Numbered from the stretch's first letter, positions 1 to 5,778 are shown. The stretch: DNA of 11,208 bases from Rhodospirillales bacterium (GCA_030727885.1 JANRAT010000022.1:1-11208); one strand, 5' to 3'. The notes: a model not told the origin generated them from the letters alone. Translations and numbers: made by a program.

Positions 1-34
1 TGAACGGCTTTATGACCGCCATGATCATTTTCAT
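1..34 (-). CDS. glnK: PII nitrogen regulatory protein, GlnK-like (5' end only)
   Basis: Only the first 11 codons are in the window; read on the minus strand they give MKMIMAVIKPF. This is the characteristic N-terminus of PII proteins (GlnB/GlnK), whose first beta strand reads like MKxVxAIIKPFK. PII trimers sense ATP/ADP and 2-oxoglutarate and control the ammonium transporter AmtB, glutamine synthetase adenylylation and NtrB. The Met at position 4 followed by AxIKPF is closer, from memory, to the alphaproteobacterial GlnK/GlnZ type than to GlnB. The sigma-54 type promoter upstream also favours glnK, which is normally cotranscribed with amtB; if so, amtB should lie just left of the window. The ATG at 34-32 has a strong AAGGAG 6 nt upstream. 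Membership in the PII family is fairly safe; GlnK versus GlnB is inference because the T-loop is not visible. Confidence 0.82.
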   Translation of the reverse strand, partial: MKMIMAVIKPF

Positions 35-40
35 GTTGAA

Positions 41-46
41 CTCCTT
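41..46 (-). promoter_or_regulatory. Ribosome binding site of the PII gene
   Basis: The minus strand reads AAGGAG, a perfect Shine-Dalgarno core, with 6 nt between it and the ATG at 34-32. It fixes the start of the truncated PII gene. Confidence 0.8.
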
Positions 47-131
47 CCGTTGAATTACGGAGCGCCGCGTTAATAATGCAGCGTTGCCCCCTTGCACGTT
101 TTGTGGACCCACTGGATCGCACAGAATTGAT

Positions 132-148
132 ATCAAGGTTCGTGCCAA
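132..148 (-). promoter_or_regulatory. Sigma-54 (RpoN) -24/-12 promoter for the PII gene
   Basis: On the minus strand, positions 148 to 132 read TTGGCACG-AACC-TTGAT, against the RpoN consensus TTGGCACG-N4-TTGCW. The -24 block is a perfect match and the spacing is exact; the -12 block has GA in place of the usual GC doublet. Transcription would begin near position 122, giving a leader of about 88 nt before the ATG at 34. RpoN promoters with NtrC activation are the rule for glnK-amtB operons. No competing sigma-70 promoter is obvious on this strand. The single -12 mismatch is the main caveat. Confidence 0.65.
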
Positions 149-165
149 GTATGGATTTGGAAAAT

Positions 166-178
166 TTATTGTTTGATT
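166..178 (-). promoter_or_regulatory. Possible IHF site upstream of the RpoN promoter
   Basis: The minus strand from 178 to 166 reads AATCAA-ACAA-TAA, compared with the IHF consensus WATCAA-N4-TTR, with one mismatch in the last block, in a locally AT-rich stretch (about 151-200). Its centre would be about 50 bp upstream of the predicted start, the usual position for IHF bending DNA between an NtrC enhancer and RpoN polymerase. Such sites are degenerate, so this is suggestive only. Confidence 0.3.
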
Positions 179-219
179 ACAATAAGATGGATGTTTTGGA
201 TTTGGGCTTGAAGGGCCAA

Positions 220-238
220 TGCACTTGAAAAACGTGCT
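220..238. promoter_or_regulatory. NtrC-like inverted repeat (candidate enhancer)
   Basis: TGCAC at 220-224 and GTGCT at 234-238 form an inverted repeat resembling the NtrC operator TGCAC-N7-GTGCA, but the spacer here is 9 nt instead of 7 and the last base differs. It would sit about 100-115 bp upstream of the predicted RpoN start, the usual enhancer distance. The altered spacing makes NtrC binding uncertain. The rest of 35-339 holds no convincing gene; the direct repeat TGCAAAAAA at 248-256 and 288-296 and an AT-rich patch near 266-275 are the only other visible marks. Confidence 0.25.
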
Positions 239-266
239 GATTTTTTATGCAAAAAAGGGCCATGGT

Positions 267-274
267 TATATTAT
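267..274 (+). promoter_or_regulatory. Weak -10-like element upstream of the ubiquinone hydroxylase gene
   Basis: The plus strand reads TATATTAT here, containing two overlapping -10-like hexamers, 66 nt upstream of the ATG at 340. There is no TTGACA-like element at the right distance, so this is just the best visible candidate for driving the hydroxylase and lysozyme-inhibitor pair. Confidence 0.2.
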
Positions 275-339
275 AGGCACAATGAATTGCAAAAAATCAG
301 ACTGGACAGGGGCACTTTCACAAGGCACCTAATGAGTTG

Positions 340-1584
340 ATGAACACACTTAAAACAGCCGTAAAGATGCCGGACAGCGATGTTTTGATCGTCGGTGGCG
401 GCCTTGTCGGCAGTGTTGCCGCCCGTGCCCTTTCCGCTTCCGGATTTCGTGTGACGGTGATTGACGGCACGGACCCCCGCGACATTATGAATATCGCCTT
501 TGATGGCCGGGCCTCGGCCATTGCCGCCGCGTCCGAGCGGCTGCTCAGTGCGATCGGCATCTGGCCGCATCTTGTCGGTGATATTGCGCCGATCCTCGAT
601 ATCCGCGTGACCGATGGTCAATCGCCGCTGTTCCTGCATTATGATCATGAGGATGTCGGCGCCGGGCCGCTCGGATATCTGGCCGAGAACCGACATATCC
701 GCCGTGCCGCGCACATGTCCTTGGCCGATGATCCGAACGTTACGTTTCTGGCACCGATGCGGGTCGAGACCCTGACCCGTGATGCATCCGGTGTGGTTGC
801 CACCCTGTCGGACGGTACGACGGTGACGGCAGCCCTGGCCATCGCTGCCGATGGCCGCGCCTCAAAAATCCGCGAACAGGCCGGCATTGCAACGACCCAG
901 TGGCGCTATCCGCAAGAGGCCATCGTCTGCACGGTTGATCATGACCTGCCGCACGGTTTCGTCGCACATGAACATTTTCTGCCGGCCGGGCCGTTTGCGA
1001 TTTTGCCCCTGAAAGGCACTGACGAGAGACCCGGCCATCGCTCGTCGATTGTCTGGACGGAACGCGCCGAACATGCGCGCCAGCTGGTGGGGCTTGACGA
1101 TGCGGCGTTTGTTTCGGAACTGGCCAGACGGTTCGGCGGCTTTCTCGGTGATATCAGTGTTGTCGGCCCCAGGTTCTGCCATCCGCTCGGCCTGCAGTTC
1201 GCGCACTCATCGATTGCCGAGCGACTGGTGCTGATCGGCGATGCCGATCATGGCATGCATCCGATCGCCGGTCAGGGACTGAACATGGGCTACCGCGATG
1301 TTGCCGCACTGGTCGATGTGCTGGTCGAGGCACGCCGGCTCGGACTGGATATTGGCGCAGCGTCCGTGCTGCAGCGATACCAGCGCTGGCGGCGTTTCGA
1401 CAACACCCTGATGCTGGCCGTCACGGATGGTCTCAACCGGTTGTTTTCAAATAATCTTGCGCCACTGCGTCAGGCCCGAGATCTGGGGCTTGGCGTGGTC
1501 AACCGCCTGCCGCCGCTGAAGCGGATGCTGATGCGCTCAGCAATGGGGCTGATGGGTGATCTTCCCAGATTGATGCAGCGTTGA
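340..1584 (+). CDS. UbiH/UbiF/COQ6-family FAD-dependent ubiquinone hydroxylase
   Basis: This is a 414-residue flavin monooxygenase of the UbiH/UbiF/VisC/COQ6 family, which hydroxylates the aromatic ring of ubiquinone precursors at the inner membrane using FAD, NAD(P)H and O2. Visible motifs are the N-terminal Rossmann GGGLVG (residues 19-24, dinucleotide binding), the central DG motif AADGRAS (169-175) and the C-terminal GD motif GDADHGMHP (300-308) followed by the AGQGLNMG ribityl-binding stretch. Length is normal for the family. Alphaproteobacteria may use UbiH, UbiL or UbiM in different combinations and I cannot tell which ring carbon this one attacks. Start choice: ATG at 340 is preceded directly by an in-frame TTG (337); an ATG at 367 gives MPDSDVLIVGGG, which also looks natural. 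None has a strong Shine-Dalgarno (AAGG at 322 is rather distant), so the start is uncertain by about 10 codons. It diverges from the PII gene. Confidence 0.92.
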   Translation: MNTLKTAVKMPDSDVLIVGGGLVGSVAARALSASGFRVTVIDGTDPRDIMNIAFDGRASAIAAASERLLSAIGIWPHLVGDIAPILDIRVTDGQSPLFLHYDHEDVGAGPLGYLAENRHIRRAAHMSLADDPNVTFLAPMRVETLTRDASGVVATLSDGTTVTAALAIAADGRASKIREQAGIATTQWRYPQEAIVCTVDHDLPHGFVAHEHFLPAGPFAILPLKGTDERPGHRSSIVWTERAEHARQLVGLDDAAFVSELARRFGGFLGDISVVGPRFCHPLGLQFAHSSIAERLVLIGDADHGMHPIAGQGLNMGYRDVAALVDVLVEARRLGLDIGAASVLQRYQRWRRFDNTLMLAVTDGLNRLFSNNLAPLRQARDLGLGVVNRLPPLKRMLMRSAMGLMGDLPRLMQR

Positions 1585-1586
1585 GC

Positions 1587-1871
1587 ATGCAATCGGTGCT
1601 GATCGTCGCGGTACTGCTGGCTGGTGGCGGTCCGGCAACAGACACCATCTATTCATGTACGGATATGGCGGACCCTCTGATGGTCCGGTTTCAGGACGCG
1701 AGTGTGCAGCTTCGCGGCGACAGACAATGGATGACTTTGCCACAGGCGCGATCAGGCTCGGGCGCCCGCTTTACCGACGGCACGGTGCTGTTCTGGATCA
1801 AAGGCAGCAATGCCCGCTACGAGACCGGTGACGGCGTGATCAGAAAGTGCCACGTCACGGGTCGCGGCTGA
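1587..1871 (+). CDS. MliC/PliC-family c-type lysozyme inhibitor
   Basis: The 94-residue product matches the MliC/PliC family (membrane-bound or periplasmic inhibitors of c-type lysozyme). Visible hallmarks are Y22-S-C24, the motif SGSGARF (56-62), DG (64-65), FWIKG (69-73) and a C-terminal Cys (C88) able to pair with C24. In Pseudomonas aeruginosa MliC a Ser and a Lys, 14 residues apart, enter the lysozyme active site; S58 and K72 have the same spacing and context. Residues 1-17 form a short hydrophobic leader that could be a signal peptide cut after GPA, but it has no Lys or Arg and no lipobox Cys, so a PliC-like soluble periplasmic form is more likely than a lipoprotein. The ATG lies 2 nt after the hydroxylase stop with no good Shine-Dalgarno, suggesting translational coupling; TTG at 1581 is an alternative start. 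A stop at 1557-1559 excludes longer forms. Confidence 0.85.
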   Translation: MQSVLIVAVLLAGGGPATDTIYSCTDMADPLMVRFQDASVQLRGDRQWMTLPQARSGSGARFTDGTVLFWIKGSNARYETGDGVIRKCHVTGRG

Positions 1872-2229
1872 GACCCTTGGCAGCGAGATCGGCAAGATAG
1901 TCTGCCCACATCTCATCCTTGCGCAGACCCATGTCGTACATATAGTCCCAGGTGAAGATGCCGGTATCATGCATATCGTCGAATTTGATGCGGATCGCAT
2001 AATTGCCGACCGCCTCAACGCCCATGATGCCGACATGACGGCGCCCGGCGATGGTCTTTTTCTGGCTTGGCCCATGCCCCTGCACATCCGCGGACGGGCT
2101 TTCCACCCTGAGCAGCTCGGCCGGCAGGGCTACGGTCGGGCCATCCTTGAAATCCACCTCAAGCATTTTGGCCTCTCTGATCAGGCGGATTTCAACGGGA
2201 TGGTGCTTCTGGCTGAAGGTATCGCTCAA
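1855..2229 (-). CDS. DUF971 domain protein (GBBH-like N-terminal domain)
   Basis: The 124-residue protein is a single DUF971 domain (also called gamma-butyrobetaine hydroxylase-like N-terminal domain). Conserved features are EIRLIREAKMLEVDFKDG (about 13-30), PAELLRVESPSADVQGHG (about 36-53) and the C-terminal block FDDMHDTGIFTWDYMYDMG. The fold is a small beta-rich domain also found in Fe-S carrier proteins such as plant HCF101 and at the N-terminus of BBOX1; its role as a free-standing bacterial protein is not settled. It is the last gene of the cnoX operon, 22 nt after the Trm112-like gene. The start is TTG (2229-2227): an in-frame TAG two codons upstream blocks longer forms, the first internal Met (residue 22) would cut into the domain, and AAGGA lies 8 nt upstream. 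Its last 17 bp overlap the end of the convergent lysozyme inhibitor gene. Confidence 0.88.
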   Translation of the reverse strand: MSDTFSQKHHPVEIRLIREAKMLEVDFKDGPTVALPAELLRVESPSADVQGHGPSQKKTIAGRRHVGIMGVEAVGNYAIRIKFDDMHDTGIFTWDYMYDMGLRKDEMWADYLADLAAKGLSRDP

Positions 2230-2237
2230 AGTCTAAA

Positions 2238-2242
2238 TCCTT
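2238..2242 (-). promoter_or_regulatory. Ribosome binding site supporting the TTG start of the DUF971 gene
   Basis: The minus strand reads AAGGA, followed by an 8-nt spacer and TTG at 2229-2227. It is the only Shine-Dalgarno in the short gap after the Trm112-like gene and supports the non-ATG start. Confidence 0.6.
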
Positions 2243-2251
2243 GTTGTCGGT

Positions 2252-2470
2252 CTATTTGCTTGCAGCTGAGGATGTCGGCGCGTTGTCAATCGGCCTAGCC
2301 TCGTCGGGCAGCATGATCGGGATGCCGTCGCGGATCGGATAAGCCAGCTGGGCCTTGTCGCTGATCAGCTCCTGCTTCTCGCGATCATAGCGGAGTGTTC
2401 CCTTGGTCAGCGGGCAGACCAGAATTTCCAGCAGCTTGGGATCAATTTCGGTGGCGGTTGGGGCGTTCAA
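2252..2470 (-). CDS. Trm112-like protein (UPF0434/YcaR family)
   Basis: The 72-residue product starts [20 protein letters not shown] and contains the family block [17 protein letters not shown]. It belongs to the Trm112/YcaR group; in eukaryotes and archaea Trm112 is a small activating partner of methyltransferases for tRNA, rRNA and release factors, while the bacterial role is less clear. Compared with E. coli YcaR (CPVC and ELIC), this protein has CPLT and ELIS, so only one Cys of the zinc site remains; from memory this is usual in alphaproteobacteria, not a defect. Start: TTG at 2470-2468 has AAGGAG exactly 7 nt upstream and begins right at the conserved region. An upstream ATG at 2530 would add 20 unrelated residues and overlap the LON gene by 38 bp, so I reject it. 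Confidence 0.87.
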   Translation of the reverse strand: MNAPTATEIDPKLLEILVCPLTKGTLRYDREKQELISDKAQLAYPIRDGIPIMLPDEARPIDNAPTSSAASK

Positions 2471-2477
2471 GGCTGTT

Positions 2478-2483
2478 CTCCTT
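2478..2483 (-). promoter_or_regulatory. Ribosome binding site that sets the TTG start of the Trm112-like gene
   Basis: The minus strand reads AAGGAG, a perfect core, with 7 nt to the TTG at 2470. It falls in the 22-nt gap after the LON-domain gene and decides the start against the in-frame ATG at 2530. Confidence 0.78.
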
Positions 2484-2492
2484 CTGGCAGCG

Positions 2493-3173
2493 TTACTGTC
2501 GCTTGCCGGATTGCGACGGGTCGGTCGCATAACCGGCGATCTCGAAGATACGGGTCAGCAAGGCAGCCCGCTGTTCGGTATCGTCACACTCGAGCAGGGC
2601 CTGTTTCTCGCCGGGATCAAGCGGGCAGGTCATTGCCAGTGATGTGACAAGCAAGGCGTCGGGCGTATTTTCAATCAAAGACAGGTCTGCCTCGATCCCG
2701 TTGGCCTGAAAATAACGGGCCATGGTCGACAAAAGTTTCGGCCGGTCGGCTATCGGTTGATCAGGGGCAGAATTCAACATGTCATCGATATACGTCCGAT
2801 AGTCCGGACGGACACGCCGATAACCGTCCCGGGACGGGAGTTCCTCGGCAACACGAAAACGGATCAGACCGTCGAGGGTGACAAGATAGCGGCCATCGCC
2901 GGTTTCCTGGAATTTGTTTAATCTGCCGGCGCAGCCAACGTTATAGAGTGTAATGCCGTCGGCAACCAGGTGCGCCGAGCTCTCATGGACCGGCTGGATC
3001 ATGCCGATCAACCGGGCGCCGGCCAGCGCATCTTCAACCATATTCAGATAGCGCGGCTCGAATATGTTCAGCGGCATCTGCCCGCCCGGCAGCAGCAGTG
3101 CGCCGGGCAGCGGAAATACGGGCAAATCGTCCGGCAGCGTTTCCGGGGTCAGGGCGCGCATGCGCTCAATCAT
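2493..3173 (-). CDS. LON peptidase substrate-binding domain protein
   Basis: The 226-residue protein is a stand-alone Lon N-terminal (substrate-binding) domain. It shows the typical opening [20 protein letters not shown] (about 15-34), then [15 protein letters not shown] (36-50), IGMIQP (56-61) and the GCAGRL-type beta motif (80-85), with a helical second half (about 140-226). There is no AAA+ Walker motif and no Ser-Lys protease dyad, so it is not a protease. Its length agrees with other free-standing alphaproteobacterial members. These usually sit, as here, between a thioredoxin-TPR gene and a Trm112-like gene, which hints at a link to protein quality control; no biochemical role is established that I know of. 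The ATG at 3173 lies 28 nt after the cnoX stop with a modest AGGG upstream; a second Met at residue 5 is an alternative. Confidence 0.9.
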   Translation of the reverse strand: MIERMRALTPETLPDDLPVFPLPGALLLPGGQMPLNIFEPRYLNMVEDALAGARLIGMIQPVHESSAHLVADGITLYNVGCAGRLNKFQETGDGRYLVTLDGLIRFRVAEELPSRDGYRRVRPDYRTYIDDMLNSAPDQPIADRPKLLSTMARYFQANGIEADLSLIENTPDALLVTSLAMTCPLDPGEKQALLECDDTEQRAALLTRIFEIAGYATDPSQSGKRQ

Positions 3174-3201
3174 GATTTGGCCCTGACATCATCGAAATCG
3201 A

Positions 3202-4236
3202 TTATGAGAACAACACCGACGACAGACGCCGTCTGCCGTTCAGGGTTAACTCGTGGGTCGGCCCGAGCGCATCAAAGATTTTGATCAGCTGCTGGCGGGC
3301 TGCATCATCGTTCCAGTCCCTTTTGCGGCGGACGATTTCAAGCAGTGTATCAATGGCCTGTTCATTGCGTTTGGCCGCATACTGGGCCAGGGCCAGATCA
3401 AACTGAGCCTGCAGATCCTTGGGATCGGCATCGACCTTGGCCTGCAGTTCGGCAAGATCGCCGCTGTCGCCGGCTTCCTCGGCCAGCGTGAATGCGGCGA
3501 TCGCCTGGGCGACGGCGCCCTTCATTTTTTTGGCTTCCGGCAGGCCATCGATCAGATCGCGCGCGACATCGGTTTCACCGGCGGCGACAGCAGCCCTGAT
3601 CATCCCGGCGACGGCACGTTCATTATCCGGGCTGACCTGCTGTGCCTCGCCATACATCGCCAGCGCATTAAGCGGGTCACCGCTTTCAAGTTCGGCGTCG
3701 GCCTGTTCGAGAATCTGATCAAGTGCACCCTTGGCCCCATCGGTCAGTTTGTCGACAAACGCCTTGAGCTGGCTTTCCGGCAATGCCCCCATAAAGCCGT
3801 CAACCGGCTGGCCGTCCTTGAAGGCATAGACGGCCGGGATTGACTGGATGCGCATCTGTGCGGCCAGTTCCTGATTTTCATCAACGTTGATCTTGACCAT
3901 CTTGACGGTGCCGCCGGCTTCGCGGACCAGTTTCTCAAGCAATGGCCCGAGTTGCTTGCAAGGGCCGCACCAGGGCGCCCAGAAATCGACGATCACCGGA
4001 ATCTGCATGGAGGCTTCAATGACGTCATGCATGAAATTGTTGGTATCGGAATCGGAAACCAGCGCCCCGACAGCGTCACCGACGGGTTTGGCATCAAGTC
4101 CTTGTGTGGACTGGGCGTCCATGACGAAACCCTGGGCTGCGGCTGGTTGCGGTGCGGCACCTGCGAGCGCAGTGCCGGTGCCGGGTTGCGGTTGCTTCGG
4201 CGTCATGCTGCCGTCCGGATTGATTTTGAATTCCAT
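3202..4236 (-). CDS. cnoX: CnoX/YbbN-like thioredoxin-TPR co-chaperone
   Basis: The 344-residue protein has a thioredoxin domain (about 65-165) with the active site WCGPC (Cys90 and Cys93) and the cis-Pro motif SIPAV (Pro134), followed by a helical TPR-like region (about 172-325) and the family's C-terminal tail GRRRLSSVLFS. This order is that of CnoX (YbbN), a chaperedoxin that holds unfolding proteins and passes them to GroEL/ES. E. coli CnoX lacks the first active-site Cys; alphaproteobacterial forms, like this one, keep the full CGPC and could do redox chemistry. The N-terminus (about 1-60) before the domain is long, Pro/Ala/Gln-rich and probably disordered. No signal peptide, so cytoplasmic. 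The ATG at 4236 has GGGGA upstream. It is the first gene of a four-gene minus-strand operon with short gaps (28, 22 and 22 nt). Confidence 0.92.
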   Translation of the reverse strand: MEFKINPDGSMTPKQPQPGTGTALAGAAPQPAAAQGFVMDAQSTQGLDAKPVGDAVGALVSDSDTNNFMHDVIEASMQIPVIVDFWAPWCGPCKQLGPLLEKLVREAGGTVKMVKINVDENQELAAQMRIQSIPAVYAFKDGQPVDGFMGALPESQLKAFVDKLTDGAKGALDQILEQADAELESGDPLNALAMYGEAQQVSPDNERAVAGMIRAAVAAGETDVARDLIDGLPEAKKMKGAVAQAIAAFTLAEEAGDSGDLAELQAKVDADPKDLQAQFDLALAQYAAKRNEQAIDTLLEIVRRKRDWNDDAARQQLIKIFDALGPTHELTLNGRRRLSSVLFS

Positions 4237-4264
4237 GCTCTAATCCCCAAACAAATCGTTGCTG

Positions 4265-4270
4265 ATCATA
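4265..4270 (-). promoter_or_regulatory. Weak -10 candidate for the cnoX operon, inside a small palindrome
   Basis: The minus strand reads TATGAT (4270-4265), 29 nt upstream of the cnoX ATG. The best -35-like hexamer, TTGAGA (4290-4285), is only 14 nt away, which is too short for a standard sigma-70 promoter. The -10 candidate overlaps an inverted repeat GATCA-N8-TGATC (4264-4281), which could be an operator or chance. Confidence 0.22.
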
Positions 4271-4326
4271 CGAGTTTGATCTGTTCTCAACCCCCTATAA
4301 ATGGACGAGCAAAGGCCTGAGGACAA

Positions 4327-4347
4327 GGGCCAGCGGTGAACTGGCCC
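4327..4347. repeat. Perfect 7-bp inverted repeat in the cnoX/tRNA intergenic region
   Basis: GGGCCAG (4327-4333) and CTGGCCC (4341-4347) flank a 7-nt loop. Neither strand has a T-run after it, so it is not a canonical intrinsic terminator. It lies between the divergent cnoX operon and the tRNA promoter. The rest of 4237-4475 shows no gene. Confidence 0.5.
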
Positions 4348-4409
4348 GCAACAGGTGGTGATCTGACGGGGGAATCGGCCAAGTATCGGAAAAAATTGCT
4401 ATTTGGCGC

Positions 4410-4437
4410 TTGAAAACAGTTACGCGATGCGTATTAT
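4410..4437 (+). promoter_or_regulatory. Sigma-70-type promoter for the tRNA-Gly gene
   Basis: TTGAAA (4410-4415) and TATTAT (4432-4437) are separated by 16 nt, each close to consensus. Transcription would start near 4444, about 32 nt before the mature tRNA. This is the strongest vegetative promoter visible in the window, as expected for a tRNA gene. Confidence 0.6.
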
Positions 4438-4475
4438 CCCCTCCGCTTTGGCCCGGTTGCCAAAAGCTGCATGGT

Positions 4476-4550
4476 GCGGGCGTAGCTCAGGGGTAGAGCG
4501 CAACCTTGCCAAGGTTGATGTCGTGAGTTCGAATCTCATCGCCCGCTCCA
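4476..4550 (+). tRNA. tRNA-Gly (anticodon GCC)
   Basis: A complete cloverleaf can be drawn. The acceptor stem is GCGGGCG (4476-4482) with CGCCCGC (4540-4546), discriminator T4547 and an encoded CCA (4548-4550). The D arm is GCTC-AGGGGTA-GAGC, the anticodon stem CAACC/GGTTG encloses the loop TTGCCAA with anticodon GCC (4508-4510), and the T arm is GTGAG-TTCGAAT-CTCAT with one G-U pair. It reads glycine codons GGC and GGU. No sequence resembling a copy of its 3' end occurs later in the window, so there is no sign of an integrated element. No clear terminator hairpin with a T-run is seen in the 141 nt before the next gene. Confidence 0.97.
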
Positions 4551-4691
4551 TTCCCTCCTCCAAACCCCCTGTAGAAACCCGTGAGCTGTACGGTTCGTCC
4601 TCTGGGCGATCTGGTGGTTGGCGGATTGTCCATTTGATATTGCATCGCAAGATGGCCTTCCCCCCGGGGCGGGATCGCGCTATGTATCTGC

Positions 4692-5705
4692 ATGAGCTCC
4701 ATTCGGCATAAATTTGTGTTTTTGACAGTCATCGGTTGTGCCCTGCTGGGCGGCACGGGGACCGGCATGGCCGGCACCTGGACACTGAATGTCGAAAACG
4801 ACCGTATCGCCAACACCGACCGGCATTATTCCAATGGCGTCCGTGCCGGCTGGGTCTCGGATGTTGAAGACGGCTCTGACATGCCAACCGTACGAAGAGT
4901 CTTGCAGACGCTTTATCCGCTGGCCGATGTGCGCGGCGGTCGTCTCGGGCTTGAACTCGGTCACAACATCTACACGCCCAGTGATACCGAGGCGCGCAAC
5001 TTGATAACCAATGACCGTCCCTATGCCGGCTGGCTTTATGCCTCGGCGTCGCTTTATGCGGAATCAGATGCGGGGATCGGCGAGCATTTCACGGAAACGC
5101 TCGACAGGATGGCGCTTGAGTTCGGTGTCGTCGGACCGGCGGCGCTGGGCGAGCAGGTACAGAACAATTATCACAAGCTGATCGGTGTCGAGACCTCGAA
5201 GGGCTGGGATAACCAGATCAACAACGAACCCGGGATCAATCTGATCGGCGAGCGTCAATGGCGATACAAGGCATTGCGATTCGGTGGCTTTGAAATGGAT
5301 GCGGTCCCGCATCTCGGTGCGTCTCTCGGCAATGTCTACACGCATGTTAACGGCGGCATGATTTTCCGCTTCGGTCAGGAACTTTATGTTGATTACGGCC
5401 CGCCGCTGATCCGCCCCAGCCTGTCCGGTTTTGGCGCCATCAATCCGACGGAAAGACTGGCGTGGTATGCGTTTGCCGGTTTTGACGGGCGCTGGGTTCT
5501 GAGAAACATCTTTCTCGACGGCAACAGCTTCTCCGACAGCCACAGTGTCGACAAGAAACCACTGGTCGGTGATTTTGTCGCCGGTGTCGCGGTTACCTAT
5601 CAGAATATCCGCTTTGCCTTCACCCACGTGATGCGCACCCGCGAGTTCGATACACAGGTCGAACCGGATCGATTTGGCTCGATCAGCATATCGGCAAGCT
5701 TCTAG
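4692..5705 (+). CDS. LpxR-type outer-membrane lipid A 3'-O-deacylase
   Basis: The 337-residue protein belongs to the LpxR family (DUF2219), outer-membrane beta barrels that remove the 3'-acyloxyacyl group of lipid A. It has a signal peptide (Arg5, Lys7, hydrophobic 8-25, likely cleavage after GMA27). The mature protein begins GTWTLNVENDR; Asn36-Asp37 would be mature residues 9-10, where Salmonella LpxR has active-site Asn and Asp. Other family blocks are HYSNGVRAGW (45-54), NDRPYAGW (107-114) and NNYHKLIG (158-165), whose His161 matches the proposed catalytic His, followed by KGWDNQ and NEPG. The chain ends ISASF with a terminal Phe, typical of BAM-inserted barrels. A VIGC sequence at 13-16 resembles a lipobox but sits too early in a barrel protein to be convincing. 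The Shine-Dalgarno is weak. It stands alone between the tRNA and the dehydrogenase; activity is inferred from family membership. Confidence 0.88.
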   Translation: MSSIRHKFVFLTVIGCALLGGTGTGMAGTWTLNVENDRIANTDRHYSNGVRAGWVSDVEDGSDMPTVRRVLQTLYPLADVRGGRLGLELGHNIYTPSDTEARNLITNDRPYAGWLYASASLYAESDAGIGEHFTETLDRMALEFGVVGPAALGEQVQNNYHKLIGVETSKGWDNQINNEPGINLIGERQWRYKALRFGGFEMDAVPHLGASLGNVYTHVNGGMIFRFGQELYVDYGPPLIRPSLSGFGAINPTERLAWYAFAGFDGRWVLRNIFLDGNSFSDSHSVDKKPLVGDFVAGVAVTYQNIRFAFTHVMRTREFDTQVEPDRFGSISISASF

Positions 5706-5778
5706 GACTTTTTCACGTCTGGCAGAGTTTCTTCATACCGTCACTTCCCCTCTTCGTCCGGATGCGATAGCCTTACAG

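Noticed and set aside
271..714. Minus-strand open frame of about 147 codons across the start of the ubiquinone hydroxylase gene
   Set aside because: Most of it is antisense to the conserved FAD-binding N-terminus and no family similarity is visible.
2252..2470. Loss of zinc-binding cysteines in the Trm112-like protein as a sign of degeneration
   Set aside because: The rest of the domain is well conserved, and alphaproteobacterial members generally have the CPxT and ELIS forms as far as I recall, so it is a subgroup trait.
3253..3843. Open frame of about 196 codons on the plus strand under cnoX
   Set aside because: It is antisense to the TPR part of cnoX, whose protein is clearly recognisable; the composition is that of a shadow frame.
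4476..4691. Possible integration site at the tRNA-Gly gene
   Set aside because: tRNA-Gly genes are common attachment sites, but no copy of the tRNA 3' end, integrase or other mobile gene appears downstream; the following genes look chromosomal.
4692..4751. Lipobox-like VIGC at residues 13-16 of the LpxR-type protein
   Set aside because: The hydrophobic stretch before it is very short, a normal signal peptidase I site follows at GMA27, and the mature numbering then matches the LpxR active-site positions.
5064..5627. Open frame of about 187 codons antisense to the LpxR-type gene
   Set aside because: It mirrors the coding frame of a convincing outer-membrane protein and shows no domain or ribosome binding site of its own.
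5706..5720. T-run after the LpxR-type gene as a terminator
   Set aside because: No GC-rich hairpin precedes the run of five T residues, so it does not meet the criteria for an intrinsic terminator.
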